From the NCBI GenBank assembly GCA_000995415.1, contig LCEX01000005.1, positions 1-51,234 on the forward strand: a stretch of DNA of 51,234 bases, read 5' to 3'. How positions within the stretch are numbered: position 1 is the stretch's first letter; each line of letters starts with the position of its first letter. Shown piece after piece: positions 31,757 through 40,447 of the stretch. This stretch comes from Candidatus Gottesmanbacteria bacterium GW2011_GWC1_43_10. Lineage in GTDB: Bacteria; Patescibacteriota; Microgenomatia; UBA10105. The position numbers and the translations under genes were made by a program. The notes under the pieces were generated by a model. The model saw only the letters and a list, made by a program, of their open reading frames with translations, was not told where the DNA came from and ran no database searches.

Positions 31757-31816
31757 AAGGTCAAAAGTTAAAAGGCAAAAGTCAAAATTGTAATTAAAAG
31801 TACTTTTGAATTTTTT

Positions 31817-32050
31817 ATGTTACCAAGACGATTACGCCCAAAAATAGTACCCAAAAATTGCCCGTATTGCAAAACCGATACCGAGCCACATTTTCGTGAC
31901 TATGAATCTTTGCGTCGGTACTTAAGTGAACGCGGCAAAATACTAGCGCACATGCGAACCGGGATTTGCAGCAAACACCAACGCCACATCGCTCTCTCGA
32001 TCAAGCACGCACGCTATCTGGCTCTGTTACCTTTTATCAACCGGGGATAA
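31817..32050 (+). CDS. rpsR: 30S ribosomal protein S18
   Basis: 77 aa. NCPYCKTDTEPHFRDYE, LRRYLSERGKILAHMRTG and CSKHQRHIALSIKHARYLALLPF are S18 landmarks. The CxxC near the N-terminus and the later Cys suggest a zinc-binding form. Confidence 0.95.
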   Translation: MLPRRLRPKIVPKNCPYCKTDTEPHFRDYESLRRYLSERGKILAHMRTGICSKHQRHIALSIKHARYLALLPFINRG

Positions 32051-32065
32051 AACCAATTTCTGCCA

Positions 32066-32785
32066 ATGTCAAAATCTACTCATCTAAAATATAAACTTGG
32101 CCCTAACGATCGACCAACTGTGGCCAAAGGCCAAAAAGTAACTCGCGGCGATATTATCATCAAAAAGCAAACTCGGAAAATCTTCGAGTTTCCCTTAGCC
32201 AAAATTTTGGGTGTGACTCCCAACAAAATCAGCAAATACCTGGTTCAGGTTGAAAATACTCTGATCAAACTCGGAGAAGTCATTGCCCGCAAGCCAGGTT
32301 TTTTAAGTAAGCGGGTGGTCAAAGCTCCCATTCCAGGAAAACTGATCGTTGTTGATAAAGCCAAGGGTATCGTGGGGATCGAGCATGAAGACAAACAAAT
32401 GGATATCAAAGCCTGGTTTGAAGGTATAGTGACAGATGTGACCCCCAGCGAAATTACATTTAGTCCGCGCGGAGTAGTGATCACAGGCAACTCCGGAAGC
32501 GGTTTACCAGTGACGGGGACGCTTTTAAGTTTGGTCGAAACGGTTTCCGCCTTGACTATGCCAATTGCTGTAGAAAATTGCGTACTGGCTCTCAAAACTG
32601 CAAATAGCGATGTGGTAGCCAAAGCTGATGCATTGGGAGCGGTGGCGATCGTAGCCGAGACGCTTGAGGAAACAGCCCTAAAACTACCGTACCTGATTGT
32701 GGCAGATATTCAAAGTGTGCATCCACATCAGAAGAAAACCGTAGTCGTCTTTGGTGACGGGAAGCAGCTTTTAGTATTGGACTAG
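32066..32785 (+). CDS. conserved hypothetical, beta-rich
   Basis: 239 aa, soluble. Contains KVTRGDIIIKK and APIPGKLIVVDKAKGIVGI, which resemble lipoyl-like or sandwich-barrel hybrid motifs, and a C-terminal alpha/beta part with two related segments (SALTMPIAVENCVLAL, LGAVAIVAETLEETAL). Lies 15 nt after rpsR and just before ctpA. No catalytic residues recognised. Confidence 0.65.
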   Translation: MSKSTHLKYKLGPNDRPTVAKGQKVTRGDIIIKKQTRKIFEFPLAKILGVTPNKISKYLVQVENTLIKLGEVIARKPGFLSKRVVKAPIPGKLIVVDKAKGIVGIEHEDKQMDIKAWFEGIVTDVTPSEITFSPRGVVITGNSGSGLPVTGTLLSLVETVSALTMPIAVENCVLALKTANSDVVAKADALGAVAIVAETLEETALKLPYLIVADIQSVHPHQKKTVVVFGDGKQLLVLD

Positions 32786-32791
32786 TTACTT

Positions 32792-34042
32792 ATGTTCAAT
32801 TTACAAAATATTCGCAAGTTGGCACTCATTTTGGCCCTAGTTTTGCTTTCCGGCAATGTCGGCTACCGTCTGGGGCAAAAACAGGTTCAGTTCACTCTGA
32901 CGAAAGAGAAAAAAATCGTCATCAATGCCTCGCCGCCTCCCAATCGCAATGTGGACTTTTCCTTGTTTTGGGATGTGTGGAGTCGCCTAGAACAAAGATA
33001 TTTACAACAGGACAAAATTGATCCGCAAAAGATGGTCTACGGGGCCATCTCCGGCATGGTAGGGTCGCTTGGAGATCCGTACACGGTTTTTCTGCCGCCA
33101 AAAGACAACAGTGAGTTCAAAGAGGATCTAAACGGTACATTTGAAGGCATAGGAGCCCAACTAGGAGCCAAAAATGACAAGATCGTAGTGATTGCCCCAC
33201 TCAAAGATCATCCGGCAGAAAAAGCCGGCATCCAAGCCGGTGACTGGATAATAAAAGTAAACGGCGAAGATACATTTAACTGGACTGTGCCGCAAGCTGT
33301 GGGCAAAATTCGCGGACCCAAAGGCACCAGTGTGACTTTGTCAATAGTCCATGAGGGTGAGTCAAATCCAGTGGATATTTCCGTCACTCGGGACAAAATT
33401 CTTCTTAAAAGTGTAGAGTTTGAGATTAAAACGGCTGGGGATGAGGCTTGCAAAACTTCCGCCTGTCCAGAAGTCGGACTAATAAAACTAAATCGTTTTG
33501 GAGATACGACCAATGATGAATGGAGCCAAGTCGTCAGTCAGGCCCGCGCGAGTCTAAACCAATCACCACCGATCAAAGGGTTAGTTTTGGATTTGCGAAA
33601 TAATCCTGGCGGTTATTTCCAGAGTTCGATCAATATCGCGAGCGAATTTATTAAAACCGGAGTCGTCGTCGTCCAGGAAAATAGCGATGGTACACGGGAA
33701 ACTTTTTCTGTAACCAAGGTAGGTGAGCTACTGGATGTGCCTTTGGTAGTACTTATCAATAAAGGTAGCGCTTCGGCTGCCGAAATCGTTTCCGGTGCGC
33801 TGCGGGATCACAAACGGGCAACACTCATCGGTGAGAAAACCTTTGGTAAAGGTTCGATCCAGACGCCGGAAGATTTGGCCGATGGATCTGGGATTCATAT
33901 TACTACCGCCCGATGGATATTGCCCAACGGCGAGTGGATCAACGGCACAGGTATCAAGCCCGACATTGAAGTCAAAAATTCTGATAGTAGTGCGAGCGCT
34001 GATTTACAGCTTGAACAGGCGATACAGGAATTGACAAACTAA
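32792..34042 (+). CDS. ctpA: S41 C-terminal processing peptidase
   Basis: 416 aa. N-terminal signal/anchor, then LGDPYTVFLPP, a PDZ domain (EGIGAQLGAKNDKIVV to GEDTFNW), and the tail-specific protease core with LDLRNNPGGYFQSS, NKGSASAAEIVSGAL (catalytic Ser) and GEKTFGKGSIQT (catalytic Lys). Degrades or trims envelope proteins. Followed by an HtrA gene, so the two form an extracytoplasmic quality-control pair. Confidence 0.94.
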   Translation: MFNLQNIRKLALILALVLLSGNVGYRLGQKQVQFTLTKEKKIVINASPPPNRNVDFSLFWDVWSRLEQRYLQQDKIDPQKMVYGAISGMVGSLGDPYTVFLPPKDNSEFKEDLNGTFEGIGAQLGAKNDKIVVIAPLKDHPAEKAGIQAGDWIIKVNGEDTFNWTVPQAVGKIRGPKGTSVTLSIVHEGESNPVDISVTRDKILLKSVEFEIKTAGDEACKTSACPEVGLIKLNRFGDTTNDEWSQVVSQARASLNQSPPIKGLVLDLRNNPGGYFQSSINIASEFIKTGVVVVQENSDGTRETFSVTKVGELLDVPLVVLINKGSASAAEIVSGALRDHKRATLIGEKTFGKGSIQTPEDLADGSGIHITTARWILPNGEWINGTGIKPDIEVKNSDSSASADLQLEQAIQELTN

Positions 34043-34130
34043 AACTAATTTAATATTTTAGTATTTTCTTAAGATGAGAGTTAGATTTTAGAGTAAAAGT
34101 TAACCAAGTATTGTTTTAGGATTTACCCGT

Positions 34131-35315
34131 ATGAAATCGCACAAAAATTTGTTGTTGATCGCAGCTCTGATCGTTTCAATTGGTCTGGGGATTTCTTCCG
34201 GCGCCTTCGGTTTTACCTGGAAAGATATTAATACCAACCTCAAGCTTCCCGGCTTACCCAAAGTCGAAGTCCCACAACTGACTGAAAAAACCAAGATCGT
34301 AAATGAGGAGTCATTGGTCATTGACGTAGTAGACAAAGTTTCACCATCTGTAGTCACGGTCGGCATTTCCAAAATCGCACGCACGCCCCGTCTATTTGAA
34401 ATTGACCCGTTTGATCCGTTTAATGTTTTCCGCGAACAACAACCTAGTAAGGAAGAACAAATCGAGCAGGATATAGGTAGCGGTTTTATCGTCACTTCTG
34501 ATGGGTTGATCGTGACCAATAAACATGTGGTAGCTGATACCGAAGCCAAATATCGAGTGATCACCAAAGATGACAAGGAATACGAAGTCAAAAAAATTTA
34601 CCGCGATCCGACCAATGATCTGGCGATTTTGAAAATTGATCCGCCAGCTGGCGGACCGGGTTTAAAACCCATTGAAATGGGCGACTCGGGGAAACTAAAA
34701 GTCGGACAAATGGCTATAGCCATCGGCACGGCGTTGGGCGAGTTTCGAAACACCGTGACGACGGGTGTAGTTTCTGGTTTGGGTCGGGGTATCACCGCTG
34801 GTAGTCCGTTTGAAGGCTTTGCCGAGAAACTTGATAATGTCATCCAAACAGATGCGGCGATCAATCCGGGCAATAGCGGCGGCCCTTTGCTCAACTCTGC
34901 CGGTCAAGTGATTGGCGTAAATACAGCCATAGCCCAGGGAAGCCAAAACATCGGGTTCGCGCTCCCCATAAACGTCGTCAAAGAAGCTCTTGATAACTTC
35001 AATAAAACTGGCCAATTTTCCCGCCCCTTTTTGGGCGTGAAATACAAAAGTATTGATAAGCGAATGGCTCTTCTAAACGACGTGCCGGAGGGAGCCTATT
35101 TGGTCGAGGTGGTTTCGGGAAGCCCGGCAGATAAAGCAGGCATGCAAAAAGGCGACATCATCATCAAAATCGATAATCAACGGATTGCCGGAGCTGACGG
35201 AGAGATCGCCAAACTCATCGGCCAGAAAAAAGTCGGGGATACCATCACCGTGACTTATTGGAGGGAAAGTAAGGAAAGTACTGTGACGGTGACACTGGCG
35301 GAGTTTTCGCAGTAG
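34131..35315 (+). CDS. HtrA/DegP-like serine protease with PDZ domain
   Basis: 394 aa. N-terminal membrane anchor; chymotrypsin-like domain with His in VTNKHVVADT (about 132), Asp in TNDLAILKID (about 163), Ser in NPGNSGGPLL (about 248); one C-terminal PDZ with FLGVKYKSID and SGSPADKAGMQKGDII. Envelope stress protease. Odd: a perfect 16-nt palindrome (34640-34655) encodes PPAGG right after the Asp motif. Confidence 0.95.
   Translation: MKSHKNLLLIAALIVSIGLGISSGAFGFTWKDINTNLKLPGLPKVEVPQLTEKTKIVNEESLVIDVVDKVSPSVVTVGISKIARTPRLFEIDPFDPFNVFREQQPSKEEQIEQDIGSGFIVTSDGLIVTNKHVVADTEAKYRVITKDDKEYEVKKIYRDPTNDLAILKIDPPAGGPGLKPIEMGDSGKLKVGQMAIAIGTALGEFRNTVTTGVVSGLGRGITAGSPFEGFAEKLDNVIQTDAAINPGNSGGPLLNSAGQVIGVNTAIAQGSQNIGFALPINVVKEALDNFNKTGQFSRPFLGVKYKSIDKRMALLNDVPEGAYLVEVVSGSPADKAGMQKGDIIIKIDNQRIAGADGEIAKLIGQKKVGDTITVTYWRESKESTVTVTLAEFSQ
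34640..34655. repeat. palindrome inside the htrA-type gene
   Basis: TCCGCCAGCTGGCGGA, a perfect 16-nt palindrome, of the same type as the hairpins nested in the GTCAT/ATGAC elements. Confidence 0.7.
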
Positions 35316-35321
35316 CAAATT

Positions 35322-36020
35322 TTATACTTGTGCAGTTTGTAGTTCTTGAATCACTTTGTCTATTTTCCCATCTAAAATATCTTCCAGTCGTCTCCATGAT
35401 TTATTGATTCGATGGTCAGTCACTCGGTCTTGGGGAAAATTGTATGTCCGGATCTTTTCCGCCCGCATACCTCGGCCAATGACGGAGCGAGCGGCTCCGA
35501 GTTGTTGACTATGTTTGATTTCTTCCATTTCCCAGAGTTTGGCGCGCAGGATCGAGAGAGCAACAGCGCGATTTTGAAATTGATCGCGCTCGGTTTGGGC
35601 GCTGGCGACAATGCCAGTGGGTTTGTGCCGGACGCGGGCGGCTGATGAAACTTTGTTTACATTTTGCCCTCCCTTTCCGCCACTACGGTAAAACTCCCAT
35701 TCCAAATCTTCCGGCCGGATAAAAATCTCTTGCGCTGGAATTTCCGGCAAGACCGCGACAGTGGCAGTTGAGGTGTGGATGCGTCCGGAGCGTTCAGTAG
35801 CCGGAATTCGTTGTACCCGGTGAGTACCAGCTTCGTATTGTAGTTTGGCAAAAGCTTGTTCTCCGCGGACGCGAATCACGTTTTCAGCGATTTGTTCCAC
35901 CTTCCACCCACATAAATTGGCATAGCGCGTGTACATGCGCATGAGATCATAAGCCCAAATTTTGGCTTCTTCGCCGCCCGGACCGGGACGGAATTCAAGA
36001 ATAGCGATATCTGTATTCAT
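35322..36020 (-). CDS. prfA: peptide chain release factor 1, short form
   Basis: 232 aa. FRPGPGGEEAKIWAYDL, HRVQRIPATERSGRIHTS with PAT (73-75, the RF1-type stop recognition motif for UAA/UAG), and SGGKGGQNVNK with GGQ (117-119). Typical RF1 has about 360 aa; here the N-terminal domain (about 100 aa) is absent. The ATG lies about 10 bp from an IS200-type end, so either IS insertion removed the domain or this lineage naturally has a short RF1. Recognition and catalytic motifs are intact. Confidence 0.9.
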   Translation of the reverse strand: MNTDIAILEFRPGPGGEEAKIWAYDLMRMYTRYANLCGWKVEQIAENVIRVRGEQAFAKLQYEAGTHRVQRIPATERSGRIHTSTATVAVLPEIPAQEIFIRPEDLEWEFYRSGGKGGQNVNKVSSAARVRHKPTGIVASAQTERDQFQNRAVALSILRAKLWEMEEIKHSQQLGAARSVIGRGMRAEKIRTYNFPQDRVTDHRINKSWRRLEDILDGKIDKVIQELQTAQV

Positions 36021-36029
36021 AATACTTTA

Positions 36030-36572
36030 CTTGAAACCTCGGGCGTAAGCCCGAAGGAGGCAAGTTTTCTCCAGAATCCTCTTGGTTGAGAGTATACTGG
36101 AGGAATGAAATTTGTAAAACTTAGTCATTGTCTTTACTACTGCGATTATCATATGGCAATTACTACCAAATACAGACATCAATGGTTGAATGAGGGAATT
36201 TTTGCGTATCTTCAGGTAAAACTCACTGAGATCCGTAAACATTACCCTCTCATTAACTTTAAAACAATTAATTATGATCCGAAGCAACCTGATCATATCC
36301 ATCTGTTAATTTCTATTCCTCCAACCATGAGTGTGGGATCAGTTGTTCGAGTGGTCAAGAGTAATACCTCAAGAGAACTCAAGCAAAAATTCCCGTTCCT
36401 CAAGAAACTGTATTGGGGAACAGATGGAATCTGGTCCGATGGTTACTTTGTTTCAACCGTTGGTGTCAATGAGCAAACAATCAAAAATTACATTGAGAAT
36501 CAAGGCAAAGAGGATTCTGGACAAGCTTTGCTTGATCTCTAATTAAAACCCCGAGCGTAAGCTCGTGGGTTG
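36030..36572 (+). mobile_element. IS200/IS605-family insertion sequence
   Basis: A TnpA gene is flanked by imperfect hairpins characteristic of the family: TCGGGC-GTAA-GCCCGA on the left and CGAGC-GTAA-GCTCG on the right. No inverted terminal repeats or TnpB. Exact ends are not certain; it lies between prfA and rpmE. Confidence 0.82.
36105..36542 (+). CDS. tnpA: IS200/IS605-family Y1 transposase TnpA
   Basis: 145 aa, normal length. HUH motif in QPDHIHLLISIPP, CDYHMAITTKYRHQWL near the start, WSDGYFVSTVG, and catalytic Tyr in EQTIKNYIENQ. Cuts and rejoins single-stranded DNA at the hairpin ends. SD GGAGG sits 3-8 nt before the ATG. Complete, so the element may be active. Confidence 0.93.
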   Translation: MKFVKLSHCLYYCDYHMAITTKYRHQWLNEGIFAYLQVKLTEIRKHYPLINFKTINYDPKQPDHIHLLISIPPTMSVGSVVRVVKSNTSRELKQKFPFLKKLYWGTDGIWSDGYFVSTVGVNEQTIKNYIENQGKEDSGQALLDL

Positions 36573-36577
36573 TTTAT

Positions 36578-36669
36578 AATTATCCAATTCTCAAATAAAT
36601 ACCAATTATCCAATAATCAAATAAAATTGGATAATTTGAGAATTTGATGATTGGATTATTGGATAATTT
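36578..36669. repeat. AATTATCCAAT-family repeat (downstream of rpmE)
   Basis: AATTATCCAATTCTC and ACCAATTATCCAATAATC on the left, GGATTATTGGATAATT on the right. Empty form, about 92 nt, adjacent to the IS. Confidence 0.85.
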
Positions 36670-36671
36670 TA

Positions 36672-36980
36672 CTATTTGACGCCCATCAACATTTCTTTGA
36701 GGCTTTTGGGACCGGTGTCTTCCGGAATTTGACCGAGTTTTTTGGCTTTCTTTTTGCTCAAAATCGGCGCCGCCAACTTGGCCTTTTGCACGCGTTTTTG
36801 GAAGCGCTGGATCTTGCCCTCGGTATCGGCGTAGCGCATCTCACCGGTAAAGAACGGATGGCATTTGGAGCAGATTTCAGTCCGAATTTCCGACTTGGTG
36901 GAGCCGACAGTAAAGGTATTGCCGCAGGCACAAACTACGGTAGCATCTGAGTACCATTGGGGGTGAATTTTGGTTTTCAT
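36672..36980 (-). CDS. rpmE: 50S ribosomal protein L31
   Basis: 102 aa from ATG. MKTKIHPQWYSDATVVC, CGNTFTVGSTK and CSKCHPFFTGEMRYADTEG; the four-Cys set marks the zinc-binding type. Has a basic C-terminal extension of about 30 residues beyond the usual 70. Upstream of prfA, a standard neighbourhood. Confidence 0.94.
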   Translation of the reverse strand: MKTKIHPQWYSDATVVCACGNTFTVGSTKSEIRTEICSKCHPFFTGEMRYADTEGKIQRFQKRVQKAKLAAPILSKKKAKKLGQIPEDTGPKSLKEMLMGVK

Positions 36981-37030
36981 AGTTGCAATTATACCAACTC
37001 TGCTTATAATTGTCGAGAAAAGGAGACTAA

Positions 37031-37418
37031 ATGACAAATCAAGAACAGTTTGTCCCGCGGGGAGTCTGTGAGGCTTCACCTATTGGCCGTCGACACACTC
37101 AGTTTTGATAGAGATGCTGATGGGCGGTACTTTTGTCTTTTGGGCCAATATGGAAAATTTATCATTTTTGACGGCATGTGTATGGTAGATTTAGACCCGA
37201 GTTGGGCCAACACCACACATGTTAAGGTGGTTTGTAGCGATAAGGATCCGGATCCAAGACGAAGTGGTCGGATTCAAACCGTTCGTGTCTTTAAACCAAG
37301 AGAACCAAGGGAAAAAATCCTGTATACGTTTGGGTTAGCTACTAAAGTGGACGTTATAGTGGCTTCGACAATTTTTGCAATTCGCGGAACGATAGTGACC
37401 TACGAATTTTTCATGTAG
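37031..37418 (+). CDS. hypothetical protein with apparent +1 frameshift
   Basis: An ATG with AGGAG eight bases upstream opens a frame (MTNQEQFVPRGVCEAS) that stops at TGA after 25 codons. The overlapping +1 frame continues as DRDADGRYFCLLGQYG through YTFGLATKVDVIV to TAG. The junction is CAG TTT TGA: skipping one T joins the frames into one protein of about 128 aa. Alternatively the long frame starts at TTG 37050. Beta-rich, soluble; no family recognised. Confidence 0.5.
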
Positions 37419-38354
37419 TTAATCCGCTTTGAGCTTGTGTAGTGGGTGGTAGTGCAGACGGCCTTCGGCTAGGAAGATGCCGCCAAAGATGAGTAGGGCG
37501 CCGATGATAAAGGGAGCAGTAATTGCTTCATGGAGCAAATAATAGGCCAAAATCGTCCCGACGACAGGATCGATATAGGTAAAAACGGCCGTATCGGTCG
37601 CAGAAATTTTTGATAACCCCCACGCATAAAGAGAATAAGCAACTGTGGTTGATAAGACCGCTCCAAAACCAATCCCTAAATAACCCCGATAATCTAAGGA
37701 AGTGTATAAATTGGGGATGGTCAGGTATTCATACAAGGCCAGCGGCCAAAAAGTGACAAAACCAATCACAAATGTCCACCAGCAAAGCGCCAATGGATCA
37801 GCCTTTTGAAATAAAGGCCGGCCGGTCAAGGTATGTAAAACAGCTCCCAACATAGCCAGGACTAGGAAAAAATTGCCTAGGATCGAGCCATCAATTCCGG
37901 ACTGTAATAACGGTTCAAACACGATCGTCAAAATCCCGAGAGTCCCCAAAATCATTCCTACCAGTTTTTTGAGCACCAGCTTTTCTCGTAAGAAAAGCAC
38001 GGCAAAGAAAAAGGTAACGATCGGGCCAGCTGAAGCAATCACCGGCGCGTTGATCGCATATGTGAGGCGTAGGCCCAAAAAGAAAAAAATGATGTTGATG
38101 GTGATACCGGTGAGGCCGTTGAGAACCAGCAGCAAGAGGTCTTTCCAGGAAGAAATTTGGATGAAAATCTTTTTACCGACGACAAATATAAGGAGAATTG
38201 ATCCTAAGAAAAACCGCAAGAATGCCAGAGTAAATGGGGGAATATTTTGCAAACTCAATTTAAAAATCGGCGAAGCCGCACCCCAGATGATATTAGCAAC
38301 GATGAGGGCGAGTATTGCTTGTTGTTTGGTTTGCAAAGAAAGAAACCATTTCAT
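37419..38354 (-). CDS. EamA/DMT-family transporter
   Basis: 311 aa, ten hydrophobic spans in two EamA repeats: ALIVANIIWGAASPIFK starts the first and ILAMLGAVLHTLTGR the second. YIDPVVGTILAYYLLHE near the end is a family hallmark. Probable metabolite exporter; substrate unknown. Convergent with the previous gene with no gap. Confidence 0.88.
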   Translation of the reverse strand: MKWFLSLQTKQQAILALIVANIIWGAASPIFKLSLQNIPPFTLAFLRFFLGSILLIFVVGKKIFIQISSWKDLLLLVLNGLTGITINIIFFFLGLRLTYAINAPVIASAGPIVTFFFAVLFLREKLVLKKLVGMILGTLGILTIVFEPLLQSGIDGSILGNFFLVLAMLGAVLHTLTGRPLFQKADPLALCWWTFVIGFVTFWPLALYEYLTIPNLYTSLDYRGYLGIGFGAVLSTTVAYSLYAWGLSKISATDTAVFTYIDPVVGTILAYYLLHEAITAPFIIGALLIFGGIFLAEGRLHYHPLHKLKAD

Positions 38355-38371
38355 AGGGCAGAATAAATTTT

Positions 38372-38465
38372 CCCCTCTTGTTAAGAGGGGACCTGCCTGC
38401 CGGCAGGCAGGTGGAGGGGAGTTAGTATTTGTGCTAACTCCACCTTGCTTCCTCTTACGAAGAGG
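38372..38465. repeat. four-hairpin repeat cluster
   Basis: In order: CCCCTCTT-GTT-AAGAGGGG; the 20-nt palindrome made of CCTGCCTGCC and its reverse complement; GGAGTTAG/CTAACTCC; CCTCTT-ACG-AAGAGG. The 20-nt palindrome recurs exactly at 46989-47008. Confidence 0.85.
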
Positions 38466-38476
38466 AGGCAGCTAAA

Positions 38477-39682
38477 TTATTCTAGTTTAGAAATAACTTC
38501 GATAATAGTCAGTAATTCCTGTGATTTGGTTTGCATGTTTTTGAGTAATACTTTGTTTTGCTTGATTTCATTATCGCCTACAATAATGACGTAGGGGATG
38601 CCTTTGCGATCAGCATATTTGAGCTGCTTATCGAGTTTGGCAGTTTGTTCTGGAAAAAGTTCCGTATTTATTCCACCTTCGCGTAGTTGGGTGGCTATTT
38701 TCAAAGATTGTGGTTGGAGCTGTTCGGAAAAAATTGTCACTAAAACTTGGCTGTTGGTTGATTGCTTTGGAATCAGGTTCAAAGCTTCTGCGGCTTCGAG
38801 TGTCCGATCAAAGCCCAGGCCAAAACCGGTTCCCGGGATATTTTCGCCCGAGATTTTTTCAATCAATTTGTCAAAGCGTTCTCCTCCCAAAACCGAAGTG
38901 CCCGGATAATCAGGAATTTCCACTTCCCAGATCGCGCCGGTAGAATACGAAAACGAGCGAGCGATCGTTGGGTCAAATTCATACCAGTCTCTGGGAAATC
39001 CCGCGTTTTCCAAATAGTTTATGATCACTTGGATAGTTTCATTGGGTTTAAGTTCGGTGATGGTTTTGAGGTACGATTTAGCTTCATCAAGCGGAATACC
39101 CTTACCTTCCATAGTTTTAATAACTCCCTCAACGCCGATTTTCTTAAGTTTATCAATAGCTACAATTGCTTCATAAGGAAAATCTTTGAGTAGAGCGCGG
39201 TCATTGATCAGAACTTTGGCGCGTACAAATCCAATCCGTTTATAAATATTCAAAGAAAGTGCAATCATTTCCGCATCGGCAAACGGGGAGCTGATTCCAA
39301 AAATATCCGCATCGCATTGTAAAAACTCCCGGTACCTGCCCTTTTGGGTATTTTCTGCCCGAAATGCTGACTGGATTTGGTAACGTTTGAAAGGCAAGGT
39401 GATTTGCCCCGCGTATTGGCCGACGACGCGACAAGTCGGAACCGTTTGATCGTAGCGCAGAGCCACATCTTTTCCGCCCGGATCTTTGAATTTGAAAAAC
39501 AATTTTTCATCTTCACCGATTTGCCCGGCAAAAAGTTCGAGCGGTTCCAAAGTGGGCGTTTCCATGGGGTCATAGCCCCAGAGTTCAAACGTCTGACTAA
39601 TTTTGTCACGAAGCCATTGACGCTTCAGCGCCTCTTGTGGCAAAAAATCCCGAAATCCTTTTAGGTTTTGTATTTTGTTCAT
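38477..39682 (-). CDS. hisS: histidyl-tRNA synthetase
   Basis: 401 aa. Class II motifs: GFRDFLPQEALKRQWL, motif 2 AFRAENTQKGRYREFLQCD, HisA-type LDK-like stretch, motif 3 GTGFGLGFDRTLEA, then the anticodon-binding domain (QVLVTIFSEQLQP onward). Charges tRNA-His. Length close to the family norm. Confidence 0.95.
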   Translation of the reverse strand: MNKIQNLKGFRDFLPQEALKRQWLRDKISQTFELWGYDPMETPTLEPLELFAGQIGEDEKLFFKFKDPGGKDVALRYDQTVPTCRVVGQYAGQITLPFKRYQIQSAFRAENTQKGRYREFLQCDADIFGISSPFADAEMIALSLNIYKRIGFVRAKVLINDRALLKDFPYEAIVAIDKLKKIGVEGVIKTMEGKGIPLDEAKSYLKTITELKPNETIQVIINYLENAGFPRDWYEFDPTIARSFSYSTGAIWEVEIPDYPGTSVLGGERFDKLIEKISGENIPGTGFGLGFDRTLEAAEALNLIPKQSTNSQVLVTIFSEQLQPQSLKIATQLREGGINTELFPEQTAKLDKQLKYADRKGIPYVIIVGDNEIKQNKVLLKNMQTKSQELLTIIEVISKLE

Positions 39683-39733
39683 AGTTCTAGAATAACAAAT
39701 AGTCAGTATGAAAGCTACGGTATCTATTATAAA

Positions 39734-40447
39734 CTATTTGTCTTTTACACATTTTATTACTTGAGCGATGTGCACTTGATCATAAAAGGCTAATGATTTT
39801 TGATAATAATAAGCCCATTCCCGATCGCCGTAGGAAAAATGCCACCATTCACCATCAAACGGTGCAAATCCAACTGCCATCATGCACGTTCTTAGTAATA
39901 GCCTATTGTTTAAGGCGCGTTTTGTTATATTTGGCGAAAAGACATAGCAGTTCTTTGAGGTGAAATCATATAAAGGGCTGCCGAAATCAATAAATGTTCC
40001 AGATGAGTTAATTATCACTATGTCAACCGCTCCGCCTGTAGGGTGTCCGGCAACGGTAGGCACTGCGATTAATCGGTGTACTTCTTCGTATAAATCCACC
40101 GGGTCAGAAAAAAACTGTTTTTTTACTACCCTTGATGCAATGGTTCGAAATATATTTGTCTGGATTTCTAAGGATCGATATCCGTAAGTCACATGCAAAG
40201 AGTAATTTTTATTCATCCGGCGGAGTCGTTTTTGAGCAGCTTTGAGCATTCTAATAACAGTTTTACGAAAAACAATTTTGTTATCGAGCACACTTGTCAT
40301 GTCCGGCATTTCCGGTGAGTAACCATTTTTGATGACCGCGGGATCCATAATTGTCATGGGTTCACCACTATCCGCTACAGGGACATGTATAAGGTCTCGG
40401 TAGCGGATCATCGTATCTTCAAGTTGTCTTGTTGTCAACTTTTTCAT
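39734..40447 (-). CDS. VanX-like D-alanyl-D-alanine dipeptidase
   Basis: 237 aa. M15D signature: VTYGYRSLEIQ, zinc ligands in AGHPTGGAVDIVI (His, Asp) and GEWWHFSYGDREW (catalytic Glu and third ligand His). Hydrolyses D-Ala-D-Ala-type dipeptides; no signal peptide visible, so cytoplasmic. Its ATG overlaps the TGA of the racemase-acetyltransferase gene, suggesting a joint role in D-amino-acid or cell-wall peptide handling. No vanHA genes are nearby, so resistance is not implied. Confidence 0.87.
   Translation of the reverse strand: MKKLTTRQLEDTMIRYRDLIHVPVADSGEPMTIMDPAVIKNGYSPEMPDMTSVLDNKIVFRKTVIRMLKAAQKRLRRMNKNYSLHVTYGYRSLEIQTNIFRTIASRVVKKQFFSDPVDLYEEVHRLIAVPTVAGHPTGGAVDIVIINSSGTFIDFGSPLYDFTSKNCYVFSPNITKRALNNRLLLRTCMMAVGFAPFDGEWWHFSYGDREWAYYYQKSLAFYDQVHIAQVIKCVKDK

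Noticed and set aside
36027-36302. Minus-strand open frame upstream of prfA as the lost RF1 N-terminus
   Set aside because: It lies opposite the transposase gene and has no resemblance to RF1.
37050-37418. Ordinary gene starting at TTG 37050
   Set aside because: Not excluded, but the ATG at 37031 has a much better ribosome site and the TTG has none, so the frameshift reading is preferred.
39734-40447. Vancomycin resistance cluster
   Set aside because: Only a VanX-like dipeptidase is present; there is no VanH or VanA-type ligase and the partner gene is a racemase-acetyltransferase.
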